Shown in pieces: positions 27,246-34,254 of a stretch of 64,000 nucleotides of DNA. The DNA comes from Hyphomicrobiaceae bacterium (GTDB lineage: Bacteria; Pseudomonadota; Alphaproteobacteria; Rhizobiales; Hyphomicrobiaceae). Location of the stretch: positions 21,998 through 85,997 of the forward strand of contig JAGRKV010000019.1 in the NCBI GenBank assembly GCA_020442165.1, read 5' to 3'. Position 1 is the stretch's first letter. Each line of letters begins with the position of its first letter. The translations under genes and the position numbers were made by a program. Under the pieces are notes generated by a model. It was not told the DNA's origin, did not search any database, and was given only the letters and a program-made list of their open reading frames with translations.

Positions 27246-28013
27246 ATGCGTGACATGCAAGCATTCCTCAAACCGATCGCCCACCGCGGCCTACATGGCA
27301 CGCCGGGGCATGGCGCTGTGGAAAATACCATGGCGGCATTCAAGGCCGCCCGTGATCGCGGTTATGGCATCGAATGCGATCTCCGCCCGGGACGTGACGG
27401 CCTGCCACTCGTCTTCCATGACTTGGACCTCGACCGTCTCGTCGCTGGCGTCGGTCCGGTGTCGGTCCTGGGCAAGCACGACGTGCAGCGGTTGGCCTTC
27501 CGCAGCGCCCCGAGTGAACGAATTCCCTTGTTTGCGGATCTGCTGGCATTGGCGGCAAACGACACACCGCTTCTCGTAGAGATCAAGAGCGAATGGAAAC
27601 CGCCCGATCGCGCATTTCTGGCCGAGATCGCCCGCCTGTCGCGCAACCATCAAGGCCCGTTGGCACTGATGTCTTTCGACCCTGATGTCATGGCTATCCT
27701 CAAAGATCTCGCACCCGAGGTTCCCCGCGGCATCGTTTCAGGCAACTACCTCGCCGGCGGCGATGGAGATCACTGGTGGGAACATGTTCTCACCCGCGAA
27801 CGCGCCGAGAAATTGACGCACCTGCTTGAATCAGGCCCAGCCGATCCCAGTTTCTATGCCTATCACGTCAAGGCTCTGCCGACCCCAGTCACCCGCTACG
27901 TGCGAGAGGTGCAGCGGCTGCCGCTCTTCACCTGGACAGTGCGCGACGATGCGGATCTGTCAGCAGCCCGCAGGTTTGCCGACGCACCGATCTTCGAGGG
28001 GTTCTTGGCCTGA
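27246..28013 (+). CDS. Glycerophosphodiester phosphodiesterase
   Basis: Predicted to cleave glycerophosphodiesters to glycerol-3-phosphate and an alcohol. The 255 residues show the GDPD catalytic pattern: AHRGLHG with the first His, ENTMAAF, then the metal-binding E.DLR...GLPLVFHD with the second His, and a later TWTVRDDADL. No signal peptide is visible, so a cytoplasmic location is expected. AAGGA lies 9 bases before the ATG. The next gene begins 36 bases downstream, suggesting an operon ridA-GDPD-GNAT. Confidence 0.93.
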   Translation: MRDMQAFLKPIAHRGLHGTPGHGAVENTMAAFKAARDRGYGIECDLRPGRDGLPLVFHDLDLDRLVAGVGPVSVLGKHDVQRLAFRSAPSERIPLFADLLALAANDTPLLVEIKSEWKPPDRAFLAEIARLSRNHQGPLALMSFDPDVMAILKDLAPEVPRGIVSGNYLAGGDGDHWWEHVLTRERAEKLTHLLESGPADPSFYAYHVKALPTPVTRYVREVQRLPLFTWTVRDDADLSAARRFADAPIFEGFLA

Positions 28014-28049
28014 CAGGTAACAGTCCGCGATGATAGCCGGGTTGAGTTC

Positions 28050-29225
28050 GTGACCGAAAAAGCCAGTGCAGCACAACAGCCCGCGGCCAGCATTGCCGGC
28101 TCGCTGGAACACGTTGAAGCGGCCGCCTGGAACGCGATCGCGAACCCCAATCAAGCAACCTACAATCCTTTCATCGACTATGCCTTCCTCCGCGCCCTGG
28201 AAATCTCCGGCTGCGTCGGCACAGGCACGGGCTGGCACCCGCGCCACATCCTTATTGAGGACGAAGCGGGCCTGACCGCCGCCATGCCGGCCTATTTGAA
28301 AACCCACAGCCAGGGCGAATACGTTTTCGATCATTCATGGGCCGACGCCTATCAGCGCGCAGGCGGCCATTATTATCCCAAGCTGCAATGCGCTGTGCCG
28401 TTCACCCCGGTGCCGGGCCACCGGCTGCTTGTGCGCGAGGGTGAAACAGCAGCCGACCTGAGGCGCATGCTGGCTGCCATCGCCGTTCAAGCAACCAGGC
28501 AGCTCGAAGCCTCGTCATTCCACGCGACTTTTCTGACTGAGAACGAATGGAACGAGCTTGGCGACATGGGCTTCCTCAAGCGCACCGGGCAGCAATTCCA
28601 TTTCACTAATCCCGGCTACCGGACATTCGACGATTTTTTGTCCGAACTTGCCGCCCGCAAGCGCAAGGCCATTCGCAAGGAACGTGCCCAGGCCGGCCAA
28701 GGCCTCACCATCCGGCAGCTCACCGGCAGCGAAATCACCGAAGCCGACTGGGATGCATTCTTCGCTTTCTACATCGACACCGGCTCCCGCAAGTGGGGCC
28801 GCCCCTATCTCAATCGCGAGTTCTTCTCACGATTGGGGGAAGCGATGAGCGAACGCTGTCTTCTCGTCTTCGCATATGAGCACGGACGCCCTATTGCGGG
28901 TGCCCTCAACATGATTGGCGGAGATTGCCTCTATGGCCGTTACTGGGGCGCGTGCGAGCAACGGCCCTATATGCATTTCGAGCTGTGCTATTATCAGGCG
29001 ATCGACTACGCCATTGCCCACGCCATTCCGCGCGTGGAAGCTGGCGCGCAGGGCGACCACAAGCTCGCAAGAGGCTACCAGCCCGTCACCACGTATTCGG
29101 CCCACCATATCGTCGACCCCGCGCTGCGCCGGGCGATAGCACACTTCCTTGAGCACGAACGCGAGGCGATTGCCGAAATCAACGAAGACCTGGCGGCGGC
29201 AGGTCCATTCAGAAAGGATGAATGA
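28050..29225 (+). CDS. FemAB/GNAT-like protein of the DUF482 family
   Basis: A 391-residue protein of the DUF482 family (often annotated as peptidogalycan biosynthesis or GNAT N-acetyltransferase). Landmarks include NPFIDYAFLRALE early, YVFDHSWADAYQRAGGHYYPKLQ, the basic ARKRKAIRKERAQA segment, YLNREFF, and EAGAQGDHKLARGYQP near the end, which is diagnostic. The start is GTG. The true substrate is unknown; the fold suggests acyl or aminoacyl transfer. It is the last gene of the ridA-GDPD cluster. Confidence 0.9.
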   Translation: MTEKASAAQQPAASIAGSLEHVEAAAWNAIANPNQATYNPFIDYAFLRALEISGCVGTGTGWHPRHILIEDEAGLTAAMPAYLKTHSQGEYVFDHSWADAYQRAGGHYYPKLQCAVPFTPVPGHRLLVREGETAADLRRMLAAIAVQATRQLEASSFHATFLTENEWNELGDMGFLKRTGQQFHFTNPGYRTFDDFLSELAARKRKAIRKERAQAGQGLTIRQLTGSEITEADWDAFFAFYIDTGSRKWGRPYLNREFFSRLGEAMSERCLLVFAYEHGRPIAGALNMIGGDCLYGRYWGACEQRPYMHFELCYYQAIDYAIAHAIPRVEAGAQGDHKLARGYQPVTTYSAHHIVDPALRRAIAHFLEHEREAIAEINEDLAAAGPFRKDE

Positions 29226-29290
29226 ATGCGCCTTGCGCAGCAGCCGGGGTTTCCTGCATGCCGAAATATGCTAGTCATGCACCAAGTGCG

Positions 29291-29375
29291 GTTCCGACCA
29301 AGGCGGAACGTTGAGGCCGCGACTGCGGCCCGGCGCCTTGCTCCGCCCCCGCGGAGCAGCTCGAGCGAAAGCGAG
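29291..29375 (+). ncRNA. Candidate structured RNA: consecutive hairpins
   Basis: Three compact hairpins follow each other: GTTCCG/CGGAAC (29291-29309, 7-base loop), GGCCGC/GCGGCC (29315-29330, loop GACT) and TGCTCCGC/GCGGAGCA (29339-29358, loop CCCC). A fourth, weaker one (29360-29375) has stem CTC/GAG plus GC/GC with a GAAA tetraloop. All stems listed are perfect except the fourth. No frame in this stretch looks coding. It lies 65 bases after the DUF482 stop. It could be an RNA gene, a long 3' structure, or a compound palindromic repeat. Confidence 0.4.
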
Positions 29376-29402
29376 GGTTAGCTGCGTGAGCGAAGAAGGC
29401 TG

Positions 29403-29430
29403 GATCGTTTCAACGTAAGTCGAAACGATC
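29403..29430. repeat. Inverted repeat GATCGTTTC/GAAACGATC
   Basis: Perfect 9-bp arms around a 10-base centre, followed by TAG. It directly precedes palindromic repeat copy 3 and may belong to the same composite element. GATCGTTTC-type palindromes are, as I recall, common in Hyphomicrobiales intergenic DNA. Confidence 0.7.
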
Positions 29431-29432
29431 TA

Positions 29433-29481
29433 GTGCATGTTTGGCTGAAATGTGTAGCGATTCAGCGTGAGAAACATGCAC
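29433..29481. repeat. Palindromic repeat, copy 3
   Basis: Outer arms GTGCATGTTT and AAACATGCAC are a perfect 10-bp match; inner arms GCTGAA and TTCAGC match too. Relative to copy 2, C-to-T and G-to-A changes in the outer arms are compensatory. It lies 81 bases before the HIT gene start. Confidence 0.8.
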
Positions 29482-29562
29482 AAAAACAAAAAGGTTGAGC
29501 CCGCTCCCATTTTCAAGAACAAGCGCGCTCTGGCATGCAGCAGTGACGAGCGACGGCAGACG

Positions 29563-30015
29563 ATGACGGATCAGACCGATTTCCCCGACTACGACGACAG
29601 CAACATTTTCGCCCGGATTCTGCGCGGCGAGATCCCATCCCACAAGGTCTTTGAGGATGATGACGTCATCGCCTTCATGGACGTCATGCCCCAGGCGCCA
29701 GGCCACACGCTCGTCGTACCAAAGGCGCCGTCACGCAATCTGCTCGATGCCGACCCCGCGGTGCTGGCCAAGCTCATGCCGTTCACCCAGCGCATCGCCC
29801 GGGCGGTGAAGAAGGCGTTTGAAGCAGATGGCATCACCATCATGCAATTCAACGAGCCGGCTGGTGGACAAACCGTCTTCCACCTTCATGTGCATGTGAT
29901 ACCGCGCCACGATGGCGTAGGGCTCAAGCGGCACGAAGGCGGTATGGAAAAACCCGATGTGCTGGTGGCCAACGCCAACAAGATCCGCCAGGCATTGAAG
30001 GAAGAAGACGCCTGA
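29563..30015 (+). CDS. HIT family protein (histidine triad)
   Basis: Nucleotide-binding hydrolase of the HIT superfamily, usually acting on adenosine phosphoramidates or dinucleotide polyphosphates. The 150 residues contain NIFARILRGEIPSHKV, VMPQAPGHTLVVPK and the triad FHLHVHVIPR near residue 105. The start is set at MTDQTDFPDYDD, where similarity begins; the frame is open 32 codons further but that part overlaps the palindromic repeat. The ribosome-binding site is weak. It runs convergently with the rhodanese gene. Confidence 0.93.
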   Translation: MTDQTDFPDYDDSNIFARILRGEIPSHKVFEDDDVIAFMDVMPQAPGHTLVVPKAPSRNLLDADPAVLAKLMPFTQRIARAVKKAFEADGITIMQFNEPAGGQTVFHLHVHVIPRHDGVGLKRHEGGMEKPDVLVANANKIRQALKEEDA

Positions 30016-30045
30016 TGCCTACGGCCGATCGCACTGACGCGATCT

Positions 30046-30525
30046 TCATTTCCGACGGACCGGATCGATCTGTTCACGCGCCAGTTTCGGCTCGATCAGA
30101 TGCGCCGCATCGTCGGCATCGACGCCCACACCCCGGCAATCAACGAGCGGCATGTCGCTGTCGTTCCAACCCTTGATGCCAAGCTTCAGCGACGCGACGT
30201 TTTCATAACCGATGATGCCCATCACCATGGCCGCCAGCGCGCTGCGGTTCCCCGACCGGCAGACCACAACCACCGGCCTTTGACGCGCCTGCACGAGTTC
30301 TGGCTCAGTTTCCGCATAGTCCCATTCGCACGCCGCCTCCAGAATGCCGCGCGGCACGTTCATTGAACCTTTGATGTGGAATGCCTCGAACTCCGAACGC
30401 TCGCGGACATCCAGCACCAGCAGGCCGGCGTTCTCGCGCATTGCCGCTTCGAGATCCCACGGCATCAGCTCCATGACTTGCCCGGCTGCCTTTTCCGCCA
30501 GCGTCTTGTAGCTCTCGCGCGTCAT
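30046..30525 (-). CDS. Rhodanese-like domain protein
   Basis: Single rhodanese domain that may carry or transfer persulfide sulfur. The 159 residues include LVLDVRERSEFEAFHIKGSMNVP and the active-site loop CRSGNRS with Cys89, so the site is intact. GGAG lies 7 bases before the ATG. The C-terminus has about 25 polar residues. It is divergent from the NAD(P)-binding protein gene. A direct link to the suf operon 28 kb away cannot be shown. Confidence 0.92.
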   Translation of the reverse strand: MTRESYKTLAEKAAGQVMELMPWDLEAAMRENAGLLVLDVRERSEFEAFHIKGSMNVPRGILEAACEWDYAETEPELVQARQRPVVVVCRSGNRSALAAMVMGIIGYENVASLKLGIKGWNDSDMPLVDCRGVGVDADDAAHLIEPKLAREQIDPVRRK

Positions 30526-30578
30526 GCCTGCACTCCTGCCCTGCCGCACTCCCGCCACGCTTTTCGCAGCGCGATGTG

Positions 30579-30606
30579 TTGGTGTAACCTTTATTGGAAA
30601 TATACT
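30579..30606 (+). promoter_or_regulatory. Candidate promoter of the NAD(P)-binding protein gene
   Basis: TTGGTG is followed after 16 bases by TATACT. The predicted transcript start is near 30613, about 64 bases before the ATG. Confidence 0.45.
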
Positions 30607-30676
30607 TCGATCACCGCCCTGCATTTCGGTGACAGGACGCACAAACAAGTCTGCGAGCAAAGGAACACGCCGCGTC

Positions 30677-31318
30677 ATGTCCACTATTCTCGTTATGGGC
30701 GCAAGCCAGGGCATCGGCCTGGAGACCGTCAAGGCGCTCCTGGCCGGCGGCCACCACGTTCGCGCCTTCGCGCGCTCGGCAGAGCGCATTGCCTTGAGCG
30801 ATCCGCGCCTGGAAAAATTCGCCGGCGACGCTCTCAAAAAGGATGATGTCGCCCGCGCGCTGCAAGGCACCGATGCCGTCGTACAATGCCTGGGCGCAGG
30901 CAAGAGCATCTCCGCCCTCATTCAAGGCACCACCCTCTTCTCGCGTGCGACACGCATCCTCGTCGACCTCATGCGCGGACAGGGTCCCCGCCGTCTCGTC
31001 TGCGTCACCGGCATCGGAGCCGGAGATAGCCGTGGCCACTTTGGCCTACTCTACGACGGCATCATGTTCCCGTTGATGTTAAAGCGCATCTATGACGACA
31101 AGGACATTCAGGAGCGCATGGTGAAGGATTCAGGCCTCGACTGGACGATCGCACGGCCGGGCATACTTGTTTCCGCTCCCGTCACTGGCACCTACCGTGC
31201 ACTTGCCGATCCGAAAGAGTGGGAACTCAAGACCATCGCCCGTGCCGATGTTGCACGCTTCCTGGCCGACGAAATCGGCGATGGCAAATTCATGGGCAAG
31301 GCACCGGTCATCATCTGA
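30677..31318 (+). CDS. NAD(P)-binding Rossmann protein (NmrA/SDR type)
   Basis: Atypical short-chain dehydrogenase-like protein of 213 residues. The dinucleotide-binding motif MGASQGIGLETV is at the N-terminus; GDALKKDDVARALQGTDAVV and DWTIARPGIL are typical of NmrA-like or biliverdin-reductase-B-like members, which lack the usual Tyr-Lys catalytic pair in the standard place. Function could be redox sensing or flavin/quinone reduction. AAGGA lies about 12 bases before the ATG. It ends before a strong terminator. Confidence 0.85.
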   Translation: MSTILVMGASQGIGLETVKALLAGGHHVRAFARSAERIALSDPRLEKFAGDALKKDDVARALQGTDAVVQCLGAGKSISALIQGTTLFSRATRILVDLMRGQGPRRLVCVTGIGAGDSRGHFGLLYDGIMFPLMLKRIYDDKDIQERMVKDSGLDWTIARPGILVSAPVTGTYRALADPKEWELKTIARADVARFLADEIGDGKFMGKAPVII

Positions 31319-31412
31319 AGCAGGACTATGATCCGAGCGCTGTCACCAGCCGCTATGCCAAGCCACGGGTTGATCGCATTGGGCCAAACAGAAATCGCGT
31401 TGGCGCAAACAG

Positions 31413-31443
31413 AAAAGGAGTGGCCGGGGAGACCACTCCTTTT
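31413..31443. terminator. Bidirectional rho-independent terminator
   Basis: AAAAGGAGTGG and CCACTCCTTTT form an 11-bp perfect stem with a 9-base loop. The T and A runs flanking the core make it work on both strands, suiting its place between the NAD(P)-binding gene (plus) and azlD (minus). The remaining 215 bases up to azlD hold nothing recognisable. Confidence 0.85.
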
Positions 31444-31658
31444 CCAGGCCGAAGCTCATGGGCTTGGCCATATGACAGAGCAGAGGGACTGGGGATCTGC
31501 TCCGTTCGTCGCTGACGCCCTGGGGGCAGAGCGTGGTAACAGTGCGACGCGATACGAAACTGCTTCAGCGATGTCGGTATTCATCTCTTTATTTGCGATT
31601 CGCTTCAAGATGAAATCACTACGTTGCATCAACACTCATGCAGGGTTCGGCTAAGACA

Positions 31659-32051
31659 TCATGGTCCCATGATAGATTGCCCTGCGACGAGCACGACGGC
31701 AGCCGTGACGACACCAAAAGAGATGCGCCGCCCGAACAGCAAATAGACACCAAGCCCACACAGCATTGCGAGTACCCGCACCAGGAGCGGCACACCGCCG
31801 AGCGCACCGGCAGGAAACACCACAAGCCGCGTCACCAATGCCGCGACAAGTGCCGTGGAAACCGCGCGCACCCAGCGGAACAACTCGCTGTCGACATCGA
31901 TGTTGCGCCCGAGAATGAGACCCAGCCACCGCCACGGCTCATGCGTTGCCAAAGAGATAACCGTCAGGATGAGCGCGAGCGTAAGTCCAGTAGGTAGTGT
32001 GCCCGACGCTGCGCCTGCCGCCTGGGTGACCTCGTGCAGAGAAGAAGTCAT
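31659..32051 (-). CDS. azlD: AzlD family branched-chain amino acid exporter subunit
   Basis: Small membrane partner of AzlC; AzlCD-type pairs export branched-chain amino acids. The 130 residues show about four hydrophobic segments and the family features FRWVRAVSTALVAALV and LVVFPAGAL. It begins inside the end of azlC (4-base overlap), showing translational coupling. It is the last gene of the pair and ends before the bidirectional terminator. Confidence 0.88.
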   Translation of the reverse strand: MTSSLHEVTQAAGAASGTLPTGLTLALILTVISLATHEPWRWLGLILGRNIDVDSELFRWVRAVSTALVAALVTRLVVFPAGALGGVPLLVRVLAMLCGLGVYLLFGRRISFGVVTAAVVLVAGQSIMGP

Positions 32052-32812
32052 CCCGTCCCCCTGCTTCGCACAACGAAACGCGCGATCGAGCCCCCGATGA
32101 TCCCTGCAAGAAGCAGATCAAAACCGGGAAATGCAACATAAAGCGGTGGGCCCAGAAAACCGCCCAGAACAATCGCAAGTCTGTCGGCCTCGCCTGATGC
32201 TGACGCAATCAGCGACAGCAAGAAGTAGATCGGCGTCAGGAGCAGCAGCACCGCCTCCACGACATGTGGAACGCTGCCTGCAAGTTCGAAGCCCGCCCAT
32301 GTGCCCGCCAGTGTTGCAAGCACAAGCCCGGTGCCAATGCCGATGAAATGGTCCATGCGCAGCTCGGACGGTACCAGTGGAAGTCTCCGCCACCCCTCCA
32401 TCCACGCAGTCACGGCAATGAAGTGCCCCGCCACAAGATAGCGCCAGCGCGTTGCCCGCTTGCCCTTCAGCAAAGGCATCAGCAACACGCTCATCGGCAG
32501 CAGCCGCATACCCGTCAGCGTCACCGCCAGCGTGCCAGCCATCAGCGAACCGCCGCGCGCGATCTGATCGAGCAGCACGACCTGCGCGGGAAGCGCGAAA
32601 AAAACGCCCATCATGAAGACCGAGTTGCCAAGCGAGAACCCGGCGTCACGGGCAAGAGCGCCATAACCAGCAGCAGAAGCGAACAGAATGATACCGGGCA
32701 CGGTGAGCGCTACGGCCATACCGCGCATGAAGGCCTGTCTCGGCGTCACCCCTTGCCAGTTGTCATTACGGCCGGGGCCGGCGGGCAACTCATAGTCCTC
32801 GGCAGGTGTCAC
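32048..32812 (-). CDS. azlC: AzlC family transporter subunit
   Basis: Large subunit of an AzlCD-type exporter of branched-chain amino acids. The 254 residues include AFMRGMAVALTVPGIILFASAAGYGALA, the motif FFALPAQVVLLDQIARGG and MRLLPMSVLLMPL, with about seven membrane helices. The start is GTG with a weak ribosome-binding site, so it could lie slightly further in. The upstream gene on this strand, a methyltransferase, is 140 bases away, and it is not clear whether they share a transcript. Confidence 0.88.
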   Translation of the reverse strand: MTPAEDYELPAGPGRNDNWQGVTPRQAFMRGMAVALTVPGIILFASAAGYGALARDAGFSLGNSVFMMGVFFALPAQVVLLDQIARGGSLMAGTLAVTLTGMRLLPMSVLLMPLLKGKRATRWRYLVAGHFIAVTAWMEGWRRLPLVPSELRMDHFIGIGTGLVLATLAGTWAGFELAGSVPHVVEAVLLLLTPIYFLLSLIASASGEADRLAIVLGGFLGPPLYVAFPGFDLLLAGIIGGSIARFVVRSRGTG

Positions 32813-32952
32813 GGGGCAGGCGCTCTTGCAGGCTGTTGGCTAGAAGGATCGCCACACCCTACTGCCTTATCGGGGCGGGGGAAATGGCCGGCCACCTGAC
32901 CAGCCGCAACCCCCGCCATCAGTTGTATTGCCTGGATTTCCACGCAACTCCG

Positions 32953-34047
32953 CTAAGCCTTGCAGACGTAATAGTAGTTCTGGATGTCGTGCTCCAACTC
33001 ATGCACCTCCACTGTGCCGAAGCCTGCCTCCCGGAACATCTGCTCAGCCAGCTCCCGGCCCCACATGGCACCGAGCCCGTCGCCACCCTGCGCCAGCGAC
33101 ACCGTCATGCAGTGCATGCACGAGATCGTATAGAAGAACGACCCCAGCGGAGCGTCGAGGTTCTTGCTGTGCTCGCTCGAACCTTTGATGTCCTGGGCGA
33201 TATAGACGCCGTCCGGTCCCAGCGCCCGGCGAATGCCCTTCAGCATGTTGGCAGGCTTTGCCTGATCGTGGACCGCATCGAAGGTGGTAACGAGATCGAA
33301 CCGTCCTTGCGGTGCCGTGCGGTCGAAGTCGGAAAGGTCGCGCACCTCGAATGTCGCGTTTTCAAGCCCGCGCGCCTCAGCCTGCGTGCGGGCCCACGCA
33401 ATTGCGTCACCTGATAGGTCCATGCCACGGAATGAGGAATTCGGGAACGCTTCAGCAAGCTGGAGGATCGCACGACCACGCCCGCAGCCAAGGTCAAGCA
33501 CCTGGATACCGCGCTCCAATCGCCCGATCAGCCCAGACACGAGAGGCAGTATGGCGGTTGTCAGTGCAGGCAGCACCGTCTGCCCGGATTCTTCAGCCAT
33601 CACCTCGTGGAAACGGCCGAACCGCTGGTAGGGCACGCCGCCGCCATTACGGAAGCACGCAACGATGTCGTCCTCGACGCCACCCAGAACCGCAAAGAAC
33701 TGCGCCACAACGGCCATGTTCGCGTCGGCTGCCCGCGTGAGTCGCGCGGCATGCTCGGCCGGCAGCACATAGGTGCCGCTAACGCCATCGTGTTCGATGA
33801 CTCGCGCGCAGACCATCGCGCCCAGCCATTCGCGCACATAGCGCTCGTCAAGCCCGGCGCGGCTGGCGATCGCTTGAGAGGTGGCCGGCGTCATGCCAGC
33901 CATCGTGTCGAAAAGACCGGTGCGATGACCAACCGATGTCATGAGCATCAGTGCACCATCGTTGAACGCACCCACCAGGCGTTGCTCGAAGGCTGAAATA
34001 CGATCTGTGTCGGTGGCACGGGGGATTGGGGGACATGCAGTACACAT
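32953..34047 (-). CDS. SAM-dependent methyltransferase with winged-helix N-terminal domain
   Basis: A 364-residue class I methyltransferase. The first ~150 residues resemble a winged-helix domain (HRTGLFDTM, AIASRAGLDERYVREWLGAMV), and the SAM-binding motif I is VLDLGCGRGRA at 183-193, followed by RGMDLSGDAIAWARTQA and VTTFDAVHDQAKPA. The arrangement resembles mycobacterial Rv2258c-like enzymes, whose substrate is poorly known. AGGAG lies 8 bases before the chosen ATG, and an upstream in-frame start is not supported. Small-molecule O-methylation is likely. Confidence 0.85.
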   Translation of the reverse strand: MCTACPPIPRATDTDRISAFEQRLVGAFNDGALMLMTSVGHRTGLFDTMAGMTPATSQAIASRAGLDERYVREWLGAMVCARVIEHDGVSGTYVLPAEHAARLTRAADANMAVVAQFFAVLGGVEDDIVACFRNGGGVPYQRFGRFHEVMAEESGQTVLPALTTAILPLVSGLIGRLERGIQVLDLGCGRGRAILQLAEAFPNSSFRGMDLSGDAIAWARTQAEARGLENATFEVRDLSDFDRTAPQGRFDLVTTFDAVHDQAKPANMLKGIRRALGPDGVYIAQDIKGSSEHSKNLDAPLGSFFYTISCMHCMTVSLAQGGDGLGAMWGRELAEQMFREAGFGTVEVHELEHDIQNYYYVCKA

Positions 34048-34179
34048 GAGGGTTTCTCCTGTTGATTGAGGACCCGCGCAGCACACGCTTTGCACCGCGC
34101 GATGAAGTCGTGGTGACTAGCCGCCACCATCCCGCCAAGCTGTCCCTCCAGGAACTGACACCTCGCGCCAACATTGATT

Positions 34180-34220
34180 GCGCAAAAACGCGAAAGGCTG
34201 CCAGCGATGCACTGGCAGCC
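34180..34220 (-). terminator. Terminator of clpA
   Basis: On the minus strand GGCTGCCAG and CTGGCAGCC form a 9-bp perfect stem with a 7-base loop, followed by TTTCGCGTTTTTG. It lies 35 bases after the clpA stop. Confidence 0.85.
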
Positions 34221-34254
34221 CCCACGAACAGAACGAACCCATTAGCGTCCCGGC

